Assembly (NCBI GenBank): GCA_964384625.1
Contig: CAYLNH010000057.1
Location: 1 to 31,556, forward strand
Source of the DNA: CAYLNH01 sp964384625
GTDB lineage: Bacteria > Verrucomicrobiota > Lentisphaeria > JABSQK01
DNA: 31,556 nt
Direction: 5' to 3'
The position numbers and the translations under genes were made by a program. The notes under the pieces were generated by a model. The model was given only the letters and a program-made list of their open reading frames with translations. It searched no databases and was not told the DNA's origin. Positions within the stretch are counted from its first letter, which is position 1. Each line of letters opens with the position of its first letter. Below, piece after piece: positions 17,276 through 24,727 of this stretch.

Positions 17276-18136
17276 TCAGTACGTTCGGACGCTGATGACC
17301 TCGAGCGTCTGCGGCTTCAGCCCGCGAACGGTGATGGCCGTGCCCTGAGCGTTCATGCGCGCGCCCTTGTTCTTCGGCGTCGCCGGCCAGATGGTGTGGG
17401 CCTGGACGAAGTCCTGCCACTTGCGTTTCTTGGTCAGCCCAAGCGCCTGCCGGTTGATTGACAGACTGACGTTCTTGGCGCGATCCGCGCCGTTGAAGAC
17501 GGCGATCAGAATTCGATCCGGCAATTGCCACATGGAAACGGCGACGTTCGGGTTGTTCGACTTCACGTGCGGACTCTGCTTGTGGAAGACGACGTCCTGG
17601 CGCGCCATGCCCCAATCGACGATGGCGTCCGGCATCCGGGTCGGCGGCGTGGTCTTGGCGGCTTTGCAGGAGCGCAGGATCCAGTTCCACAGCGGTTCGG
17701 CCGTTTTCCTTTCCTGGACCGCGGCCGGCGGACTGCTGTATTGCCGCACACTGATCAGGCGGAGCGAGTGCGGCCGCAGCCGGGGGACGGCAAGCGTCGT
17801 ACCGTTCAAGGCGGCAGCCGGATCCTTCGTGTCGGCCCGCCAGAGCGTGTGAGCGGCAATATTGCGCTTCAATCCGAGCGCCTTCAGATCGATCTGCATA
17901 CGAGCGTCTTTCGGCTGTTTCCGGTTGTAATTGAAGACGCCGAGCAGGACGCGGTCGGGCAGTTGCCACAGGGAGACGAGGACCTCCTTGTCGCCGGTCT
18001 TCACGTGCGGGTTGCGCCAGTATGGATGGTAGACCACGTCTCGGCGGTTCATACCCCAGTTGAGGATGCCGTTCGGCATCTGTCGCAACTGCGGGATGTA
18101 CGGGTTCCGCCAGGAATCATGCATCCAGACCCACAT
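17276..18136 (-). repeat. Intragenic tandem duplication: two C-terminal modules of the 1306-aa protein
   Basis: Two consecutive protein modules repeat at a distance of 444 bp (148 codons). The second copy ends at the stop codon. Anchors shared by both: MP at 18079 and 17635, WGM-R-DVV, PHVK, WQLPDR followed by (V/I)L and VFN, LGL, AHT(L/I)W and a final ISVR-Y. The DNA has diverged substantially, so the duplication is old and both copies appear to be under protein-level selection. Confidence 0.8.
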
Positions 18137-21100
18137 GCCCTGAAGCCGTTTGGCGGCGTTCGCCTTGGCCTTGTCGCCGGTGTCCATGTTGGCCATCCAG
18201 CAGATGGGTACGCCCCAGGTGTGCGGGCTGGACATCGAGCGCATGCGTTCGATGGGGTAGTAGTCGACCCAGTCGAGATCGGTGACGTCGAGGTTCCAGT
18301 TGCGTTCGCCGTCGAGGACGGCGTCGAGCCACGGCATGGCGACGGTGACGTAGGCGTTGGTCGAATGGCTGCCGGTGCAGAAGGGGTTGAGTCCATGCTC
18401 GTCGGCCAGAGCGTACAGCCGCATATAGAAGCGGCGCTGGTTCCAGCCGTTGTAGCCTTTCTGGATGCGGCCGTCCGGCAATTCGTAACAGAGCCCGGTC
18501 AGGGGATCCTTGAACGGCGTTGGGAACGTGATATCGAAGTAGAGCGAGTGGACGCCGCCTTCGCCGAAGGCGCGGTGGTACAGGTACATGGCATAGTCGA
18601 TGACCGACTTGTTCCACGGCCGTTTGCCGCCGGTTTCCCACTCGCTGCCGAAGTAGTTGAACAGATGGCGTTCCAGCGAGATCGTGCCGTAGCCGCTCAA
18701 CGTAAAGGACATGTGCCCCCATTCGATGCCGTTGCGCGCGGCGTAGGGGTCGGAGAGAATCCGGGCGGCTTCGGTTGCTTCCGCCGAGCGGTAGCGGGCG
18801 AAGCCTTTGGTCTTCTGTTGCGCCCACAGCGCCGCCCACTCCTCCGGGTACCGGGACTCAGGATGAATGATGTTGTTCTGCCGCCGTTGCGGGTTGACCA
18901 TCTTGCCGGTCTTCGAGTCCTTGCGGACCCCCCGATGCGGCACAACAAACGTGCCGTCCTCGGTCGCCCCCACGGCGCGCCAGCCGTCCCACATGGGCTT
19001 GAACGGCGTGGCGATGTAGCTGAACGCAATCGTTCGCGGCCGGTCCAGTTCGACGGGCTTGCCGATGATATGATTCCGAAAGACAACCGTGTCTCCCTGC
19101 CGAACCAGGTCGTGCGCCGGCACCGCGTCGTCCGGAAACCAGCCCTTGTCGTTGTCGCCCCACCAGAGAAAGCCGCGGCGGTCGCCGCCGATGAAGACCG
19201 TTGGATAGAACGAACCGACGGTCATGCCGCTGCCGGGCCGCCCCGTCTCCAGCGTACTCCACAGCAACCCTTCAGGCTTCGCCCCGGCAGTCGGCAGGAG
19301 TTTCGCGGTCTTGCTCGAGAAATTGGCCCCCGGGCCGATGCAGACCAGGCTTTCAGCCCAGGTGCCGACCAGCGGATACTCCAGCCGCAGGGCGTCGATC
19401 GTCACGGCATCATGCTCCGGACCGTAGGTCAGTTCGACATAAACCAGACCGTCCTGTTCGACCCAACCCGCGGCATGCAGTTTCAGGCCGGCGCCGCGGC
19501 TCTCGCCCTGAAAGCGCACGCGATACGGCTTCGATTCGGTAAAGCGCGGACCGCCCTTCAACGGAATCAGGATCTCCTTGCCGCGGCGCACCACAACAAC
19601 GCGTCCCGGCTCGGCCTGGACGGCTTCGCCCTGGCTTTCAATTCGACTCGGCATTCCCAGTTTCGACAGCTCATAGGTGCGGCCCCACGGCCCGACGGAC
19701 GCGCCGTTATGTTTCATCGCCGTATACGGCGGAATGATGCGTTCGATGTTGCCGTGCTTGTTGTCCCACCAGAGAGCGTACTCTCGGGCTTCGTCCTTCT
19801 TGCTGAAGCTCTGCGTCATCGGCCCGAGTTCCCGGCCGTCCTGCAGCCGCATCGTGGCTTCGACGGTGTAGTCACCCGGCTTCAGTGTCGGCAGTTTCAG
19901 GATGGTGCGGAAATACCATTCGCTGATCCGTGTCACCGTGCCCTCGGCAATCGCTTTCGCGCTGCCCTTGAGCAGTACGCGATACTGCAGATTCTGCGCC
20001 TGTTTCGGGTCGTTGAGATAGTAGGTGTCGCCGCGGAGCGACAGCCAGCCGCGTACCGGGTTGAAACGCATCATGAACGGAAACTTGTTCGGATCACTCG
20101 GCTTCACCGGCGCCATCATGTGGGCAAACGCGCCGCGCTGAAATCGGACGGTGTACGACAACAGCGTTGTTTCGCCCTGCGTCACCCGCAGACTGGCCAA
20201 CCCTTTCTTGACCGCATCCGGCAGTTTCTCGTCCAGTTTGAACGTCGCGTTTCCCAAGGCCGGCAGCGTCAGGACCTCCTGCTTCTTGACCGCCCCCGCA
20301 ATATCGACGGCAACCGATACCTTCGTCGGTTTCGCGGTCGGATTCCAGGCGCTGACCGTCATGGACGCCGTGCCGTCGGTGGCCAGGTTCTGCAGGCTGT
20401 CCATCTTGAACTGCACGCCCGGCCTGTTCTCGACCAGGACGGCTTTGGTATAGCCGCCGCCGTGCGCGTCAAAGTAACTGCCCAGACAGGGCATCCGCGC
20501 CTGCATCCACATCGGCAGGTGGTTCATCCCGAGCATCAGTCGCCATTCGTCGCCGGCGCGATGGTCGCCGGTCAATTCGAAGTCGTCGGGCGCCGTACTC
20601 ATCTCCATTTCCCACCAGCGACCGCCCGCCGGCGCGCTCCCAGGTTTCGTCAGACGCGCCTTCACCTTGAACTGCGGCGCCCAGTTCTTCAGTTGCTGCC
20701 CCAGGTCGAGCTTCGTCATGTCGCCCACATGTCCAAGACAGTTCACAAAGAGCTTGAACGCCGCGCGCTGGTTGTTGGTCGGGACGTTCTTCCCCTTCGG
20801 CTTGATCACCAGTTCGAGGCCTTCGTCGAAGACGTAGGCCAGTCCGTCGGAACGGCCGTCGCGGATCCGCGGTTTGTAGCCTTTGCGAATGTAGGTGCGG
20901 GCGGCCAGATAGAAATGCTGCCGGTCCCAGCCCAGGTAAAACGTCGTCGGCCGCGGCACCAGGAGGACCTTGCCCTGTTCGGCCAGGCCGCTGATCGCGA
21001 CTGACTCCCGCCATTCCCGGGCGCCGATCACGCCGTCGATCAACGGCGCCTTCGACAGCTTCGGGACTTTGACGGCACTGACCTGTTCCGGCGTGATCGC

Positions 21101-21196
21101 GCCGCCTTTGCCGGCCGCGGCTGCCCCCCAGACCAGCCCGCTCAAAAGCGCGGTTGCAGCCCAACAACGAAGACTCTGAATCCATTGAACCATCAT
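17276..21196 (-). CDS. Secreted CBM9-like + DUF6067-type protein with duplicated C-terminal module
   Basis: The 1306-aa product has a signal peptide (MMVQWIQSLRCWAATALLSG, ending near AAAAG). A CBM9-like/DOMON sugar-binding module follows, about 42-245 (PLIDGVIGAREW, FYLGWDRQHFYLAAR). After an immunoglobulin-like middle region comes a glycoside-hydrolase-like core, about 480-1020, with GGDRRGFLWWGDNDKGW near 670 and SLYFDITFPTPF containing Asp888. This core aligns in outline with the 1129- and 1616-aa proteins but is more divergent. The last 290 residues are two diverged copies of one module: about 1021-1153 and 1169-1306, both with W-W, MP, WGM-R-DVV(Y/F)H, WQLPDR(V/I)L and LGL. AAAGGA lies 6 nt before the ATG. 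A 153-nt gap upstream carries a 14-bp palindrome, so a separate transcription start is plausible. Substrate unknown. Confidence 0.82.
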   Translation of the reverse strand: MMVQWIQSLRCWAATALLSGLVWGAAAAGKGGAITPEQVSAVKVPKLSKAPLIDGVIGAREWRESVAISGLAEQGKVLLVPRPTTFYLGWDRQHFYLAARTYIRKGYKPRIRDGRSDGLAYVFDEGLELVIKPKGKNVPTNNQRAAFKLFVNCLGHVGDMTKLDLGQQLKNWAPQFKVKARLTKPGSAPAGGRWWEMEMSTAPDDFELTGDHRAGDEWRLMLGMNHLPMWMQARMPCLGSYFDAHGGGYTKAVLVENRPGVQFKMDSLQNLATDGTASMTVSAWNPTAKPTKVSVAVDIAGAVKKQEVLTLPALGNATFKLDEKLPDAVKKGLASLRVTQGETTLLSYTVRFQRGAFAHMMAPVKPSDPNKFPFMMRFNPVRGWLSLRGDTYYLNDPKQAQNLQYRVLLKGSAKAIAEGTVTRISEWYFRTILKLPTLKPGDYTVEATMRLQDGRELGPMTQSFSKKDEAREYALWWDNKHGNIERIIPPYTAMKHNGASVGPWGRTYELSKLGMPSRIESQGEAVQAEPGRVVVVRRGKEILIPLKGGPRFTESKPYRVRFQGESRGAGLKLHAAGWVEQDGLVYVELTYGPEHDAVTIDALRLEYPLVGTWAESLVCIGPGANFSSKTAKLLPTAGAKPEGLLWSTLETGRPGSGMTVGSFYPTVFIGGDRRGFLWWGDNDKGWFPDDAVPAHDLVRQGDTVVFRNHIIGKPVELDRPRTIAFSYIATPFKPMWDGWRAVGATEDGTFVVPHRGVRKDSKTGKMVNPQRRQNNIIHPESRYPEEWAALWAQQKTKGFARYRSAEATEAARILSDPYAARNGIEWGHMSFTLSGYGTISLERHLFNYFGSEWETGGKRPWNKSVIDYAMYLYHRAFGEGGVHSLYFDITFPTPFKDPLTGLCYELPDGRIQKGYNGWNQRRFYMRLYALADEHGLNPFCTGSHSTNAYVTVAMPWLDAVLDGERNWNLDVTDLDWVDYYPIERMRSMSSPHTWGVPICWMANMDTGDKAKANAAKRLQGMWVWMHDSWRNPYIPQLRQMPNGILNWGMNRRDVVYHPYWRNPHVKTGDKEVLVSLWQLPDRVLLGVFNYNRKQPKDARMQIDLKALGLKRNIAAHTLWRADTKDPAAALNGTTLAVPRLRPHSLRLISVRQYSSPPAAVQERKTAEPLWNWILRSCKAAKTTPPTRMPDAIVDWGMARQDVVFHKQSPHVKSNNPNVAVSMWQLPDRILIAVFNGADRAKNVSLSINRQALGLTKKRKWQDFVQAHTIWPATPKNKGARMNAQGTAITVRGLKPQTLEVISVRTY

Positions 21197-21223
21197 GTGT
21201 ATTCCTTTGCCGTGAGCTCTGCG

Positions 21224-21272
21224 ATTATCGTGCTTCCGAGGACTGAGACACCGGAAAGGTGAACCGGTTCAC
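21224..21272 (-). promoter_or_regulatory. Regulatory region of the 1306-aa gene with a 14-bp perfect palindrome
   Basis: GTGAACCGGTTCAC (21259-21272) is a perfect palindrome centred on CG, the layout typical of LacI/GalR-family operators. It lies 63 nt before the start codon in the 153-nt gap after the PHP gene. A -10-like GATAAT sits at 21224-21229 on the minus strand; the expected -35 position has no good match, so the promoter itself is weakly supported. If that -10 is right, the palindrome lies just upstream of -35, a position more usual for activation. The linked GntR-type regulator has a different, AT-rich palindrome, so a second regulator is likely. Confidence 0.5.
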
Positions 21273-21349
21273 TGAAATCGGCGGGATTCCCGGGTTGACG
21301 GCGGCGACAGCCCGGAGACGACGGTGTTGATTGCGTTCCTGTTGCATGT

Positions 21350-23689
21350 TCAGTCCGGGGTTTCGGTGAAAAACGGTGAGGCATGGCCCAGAATCGGCCG
21401 CGGCAGGTCTGGCGCGCTTTCGGCTTCGGCGGTAACGCTGTACCAATGGCTGCCGGCCGGCGGCGCCGCGTCGACCAATTCCATCTCGGCCTGCTCAGCT
21501 TCCACCGGCTGCCAACCGAGGACCTCGCCGTCGCGCACCAGCGTGACACGCGTGATCGGGCGCGCTGCCGACAACCAGGTACGAACGCGAACCGGATCCG
21601 GGGTGTTGATCTCACTGCCGATCGGCTGTTTGTCGCATTCGGCCCAAATGCTGATCTTGCCGTTTGCCATGGCGATGGTTGTCCGGCTCCAGAGCGCATC
21701 CCAGACTGCGTCCGGGGTGAGGTTGTCCACCCAGAAGCCGGTCAGACAGAAATGATTGGGGCCCGGGTCGCTGCTGTGATCAGTGCCGCCGACCAGGCCG
21801 ACCCTGCAACCGGCATTGAGGAAGTTGACCGGGAAGGCGGGCAACCCGGGATGCGCATCGGTTTCGCCCAGAAAAACGTTGCCGCGGATCTGCATGGCTT
21901 CCATGGCCGGTTCGATCGCCGGGATATGCGTATTCACGACCCTGGAATCGGCGACATTCCATTCGCCTTCGCCGCCGCCGTGAAAGTGGCGCAGGCAGGC
22001 GACTTCGCGATTCGGGAATTCCTTCTTGATCTCGCGCAGGATCTCACCCAGTCCGCGATGCCGCTGATAAATCAGACGCAATCGGGTAAACACATCGCGG
22101 TCGATCGCATAGAGGTTTGTGTCATGTCCATTCGACCAGGGCTCGGTGCCGTACAGCACCACACCGTCGGCGCCGGCCTCGGCCTCGATCTGATCCAGGT
22201 AGTAGGTGAACTCCGAATCGCTCATCATCGTGGTGTGCTCGCCGAACGAGAAGACGCGACACCCCAGGACATCGCGCTGATAACGCAGATTCTCGGTGCG
22301 CGTGCCGTCCACCGGCGACATGCATTTCGACCACAGGGTATGCTGATGCAGGTCGCCCCAGACCAGTTGCTTCGGCGCGCTGTCCGGGGCGTTCATCTCT
22401 GGTGTCGGCGCCGCATGCTGAACGCCGAGACTGATGTGGTATTCGCCCTGGACATGGTTCGGCAAGGCCGGTACCGGGCCGTGATCCGTGTCGCTGGGCA
22501 GCGATTCGAATTCGACCCAGGTATCGTTCACGCGCCCAGGCATGCCGCGGGCTTCGCGGCCGGCTTCGTAATCCTCCCGGGTCAACGGCGAGCGCGACGC
22601 GCAATACGTGAAACCGGCGAGGAGTCCCTCGTCTGCGGCCAGCACGGCGTAATCGGTTTCCGGCAATCCGTGCTGTGAGCTGATCCGCGCGGGCGGCGTC
22701 CAGGTTGCACCGTCGAAGCGCGTCAGATATACATGCCAACTGAACGGGCGCGAGGCGTAGTAGACGAAACGCCGGAAGGCCACCGCCGGTTGGCCGCCGA
22801 CAAGCACCACCCGCGGCTGCACCGGCGGTTCATTCAGATCATGCGAGGCGCGATAGGCCGGCGGCAGGCGCCCCGGGGCGGCGACCGCATGATCCGCACC
22901 GGCGTCCAGACGCCATAAGTACAGATCGCGATGCCGGCCGAGGAAGTGATCATGGCCCCAGGCCGGGCAGCCTTCGTGCACGATGTACACACTGCCGTCC
23001 TCCGGATCCACCGTCAGATGCGGCGCCAGGTTGAGTTGATCGCCGGCCGGCAATGTGCACTGCCGCATGATCCCGACGCCGTCGAATTCCACGAGCTGCA
23101 ACGAACAGGTATTGGCGTTGGGCTCTTCATACACCAGAACGCAACGGTCCAAATCGGCAGCCAGCCGCGGACAACGGCCGCTCGTCGCCAGGACCTCCCT
23201 GCCGTTCTCGGTCATGAATATGATCTGCGGCCCCCGCGCGGTCATCCGGCGAAAGGCAACCACAGCGGCGCCGTTGATCTCTGCCACCGCGGGTTCGCAC
23301 ATGATCTCCGGCGACTCCGCCACGACCTGTCGGGCGCCGTCCCGGCAGATAACGAACTGCCAGTTCCCATCGGTCTTCTGCGTCCACGCCAGTAATGATC
23401 CGGCGTGCGTGCGGTCAGCCGCGGCCGGTCCCCAGATGTGGTCGCCTTCGGCCAGGACCTGGGATTGTTCATCCTGTACGAGCACAACCCGCAAACCGAC
23501 CGGCCCGCGCTGCGCGTCGAGCCAGGCCGCGTCGGTCTGTCCGGGACGCAGTTCGGCGCCGGTGTTCGGATCGATTTCACCGAGGTCTGCAACAAACGGT
23601 TTGTCGCGATCCGGCCGCACGAGGACCGTGCCGAACCAGCCGCTTTTGCCTTGCCCCGCCTGGACGGTGAACCCTTCTGGAACCTTCAT
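21350..23689 (-). CDS. Beta-propeller-like + PHP-domain metal-dependent hydrolase
   Basis: The 779-aa protein has two halves. Residues about 1-420 are repetitive beta-rich sequence with several blade-like strands (GSLLAWTQK, QFVICRDG, VAFRR twice, LTVDPEDGSVYIVHEG), suggesting a propeller. Residues about 440-680 form a PHP-type metal site: WGDLHQHTLWS (His448, His450), GEHTTMM near 482, GTEPWSNG near 515, RHFHGGG near 565 and GGTDHSSDPG (Asp637, His638). The order matches PHP/DUF3604-like hydrolases that bind a di- or trinuclear metal centre. A small beta-domain ends the protein. There is no signal peptide. The substrate is unknown: known PHP proteins cleave phosphoesters, and a role on a modified sugar here is a guess. 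Start ATG 23689 has AGGAAGAG about 8 nt before it; 82 nt separate it from pseudopilin 2. Confidence 0.78.
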   Translation of the reverse strand: MKVPEGFTVQAGQGKSGWFGTVLVRPDRDKPFVADLGEIDPNTGAELRPGQTDAAWLDAQRGPVGLRVVLVQDEQSQVLAEGDHIWGPAAADRTHAGSLLAWTQKTDGNWQFVICRDGARQVVAESPEIMCEPAVAEINGAAVVAFRRMTARGPQIIFMTENGREVLATSGRCPRLAADLDRCVLVYEEPNANTCSLQLVEFDGVGIMRQCTLPAGDQLNLAPHLTVDPEDGSVYIVHEGCPAWGHDHFLGRHRDLYLWRLDAGADHAVAAPGRLPPAYRASHDLNEPPVQPRVVLVGGQPAVAFRRFVYYASRPFSWHVYLTRFDGATWTPPARISSQHGLPETDYAVLAADEGLLAGFTYCASRSPLTREDYEAGREARGMPGRVNDTWVEFESLPSDTDHGPVPALPNHVQGEYHISLGVQHAAPTPEMNAPDSAPKQLVWGDLHQHTLWSKCMSPVDGTRTENLRYQRDVLGCRVFSFGEHTTMMSDSEFTYYLDQIEAEAGADGVVLYGTEPWSNGHDTNLYAIDRDVFTRLRLIYQRHRGLGEILREIKKEFPNREVACLRHFHGGGEGEWNVADSRVVNTHIPAIEPAMEAMQIRGNVFLGETDAHPGLPAFPVNFLNAGCRVGLVGGTDHSSDPGPNHFCLTGFWVDNLTPDAVWDALWSRTTIAMANGKISIWAECDKQPIGSEINTPDPVRVRTWLSAARPITRVTLVRDGEVLGWQPVEAEQAEMELVDAAPPAGSHWYSVTAEAESAPDLPRPILGHASPFFTETPD

Positions 23690-23771
23690 GGAATCTACTC
23701 TTCCTGCACTGGTGTCAATCGTTTTGCATTGGCTGGCTTTCGCGTCCGCGTTCGGCGACAGGAGGTCCTGC

Positions 23772-24704
23772 TCAATGCACCGGATTCTTGGGGCCGGGGG
23801 CTTCGGGGACCGCCCAATAGACGGCGTGCCAGATCGATTTGGCCTGGGCCAGATTCGAGCTGAACCTGACGGAGCCGTCGATCAGCAGGACATGGCCGCC
23901 GGCCGGGATCAGGCTGGTGCCTTGGGTATGGCGCGTCACGCCGCCGCGTTTCGCCCAGCTCGTGCCGGGCGGATGGCCGAAGCCGTTGACGCGTTCATCC
24001 AGATAGAACTCCGACAGCAACTGGGCGCTGGGATGGATCCTGGACAGCCGCGGTTTGTCGGACTTCATCGGTTGGGAGGCCCAGGCCGCGGCCGGCGTGC
24101 GTTTGCCTCTTGCCAAACGGAAATCGCACCAGGCCCGGGCTGCCGTTCGGTCCCACCAGCCGTCCATGAACGAGGTGTAATGAGCGTAGGCCAGCCAGTA
24201 CCAGATGCCGTCGTTCCCCCTGCGATACGCCGGCAGGTTGGGATAGTACCCGCCCATGTCGTCAGCCAGTTGTTTGGTGGTTTTGTTCTCGAGCAGTGGT
24301 GCGTGGACCGCGCCGCTGGCCGGCCCGAAACTCGGGCAGACCCACAGGTCGTAGGCGCCGCCGGTATACTCATAGAGCTCATTGCGGATCTGCGGCCGGA
24401 TACCCCGGCCGAAGTCACTGCGGTCTTTGAACGGCAGGATCTCGTCGTAGTCGCCGGCGTACAGCAGATAGGACAGGCCCTGCTGACGGACATTGTTCAG
24501 GCACGACATGCGGATGGCCCTTTCCCGGGCCGTCCGCAAAACCGGCAGCACCAACGCCGCCAGGATCGCAATGATCGCGATCACGACCAGCAGTTCGATG
24601 AGAGTGAATCTCTTCCGGCTGGCTTTCGCCCCGACTCGAACGTTTGCTGAGGACATCGGCCGGCATGCCGGAGGTCCAAGCAGAGTGAGCGTCGTCGTTG
24701 TCAT
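23772..24704 (-). CDS. Pseudopilin-like protein 2 (prepilin N-terminal methylation domain)
   Basis: This 310-aa protein begins with a leader of about 32 residues ending SRKR, then FTLIELLVV and a hydrophobic helix ending LPVL, then TARERAIRMSCLNNVRQQG, a classic PVC prepilin continuation. The mature N-terminal Phe and Glu at +5 are conserved; -1 is Arg instead of Gly, as in pseudopilin 1. The body has aromatic residues (YWLAYAHYTSFMDGWWDR) and ends with GGHVLLIDGSVRFSS, the usual closing strand of this family. Three in-frame ATGs compete: 24731 (ATGA overlap with the upstream gene), 24722 and 24704; I choose 24704 because GAGGGA lies 6 nt before it. Its place between two glycosidase-type genes suggests a link to glycan use; whether it joins a type II secretion or pilus structure is unknown. 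Confidence 0.88.
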   Translation of the reverse strand: MTTTTLTLLGPPACRPMSSANVRVGAKASRKRFTLIELLVVIAIIAILAALVLPVLRTARERAIRMSCLNNVRQQGLSYLLYAGDYDEILPFKDRSDFGRGIRPQIRNELYEYTGGAYDLWVCPSFGPASGAVHAPLLENKTTKQLADDMGGYYPNLPAYRRGNDGIWYWLAYAHYTSFMDGWWDRTAARAWCDFRLARGKRTPAAAWASQPMKSDKPRLSRIHPSAQLLSEFYLDERVNGFGHPPGTSWAKRGGVTRHTQGTSLIPAGGHVLLIDGSVRFSSNLAQAKSIWHAVYWAVPEAPGPKNPVH

Positions 24705-24710
24705 ATTGTT

Positions 24711-24716
24711 TCCCTC
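24711..24716 (-). promoter_or_regulatory. Ribosome binding site of pseudopilin 2 (favours start at 24704)
   Basis: On the minus strand GAGGGA lies 6 nt before the ATG at 24704. It falls inside the reading frame of the alternative start at 24731, which overlaps the upstream stop as ATGA. Confidence 0.65.
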
Positions 24717-24727
24717 AAGCATCAAGT

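Noticed and set aside
17525..21004. Very long plus-strand open frame antisense to the 1306-aa gene (and similar ones at 12604-14391 and 26392-28818)
   Set aside because: These are antisense shadows typical of GC-rich coding DNA. Their translations are Arg/His/Gln/Val-rich without recognisable domains, while the minus-strand proteins have signal peptides and family motifs.
23692..23718. TTGACA (23713-23718) with a TAGATT box as a promoter for the PHP gene
   Set aside because: The spacer is only 15 nt and the -10-like box ends 2 nt before the start codon, so transcription would begin inside the gene.
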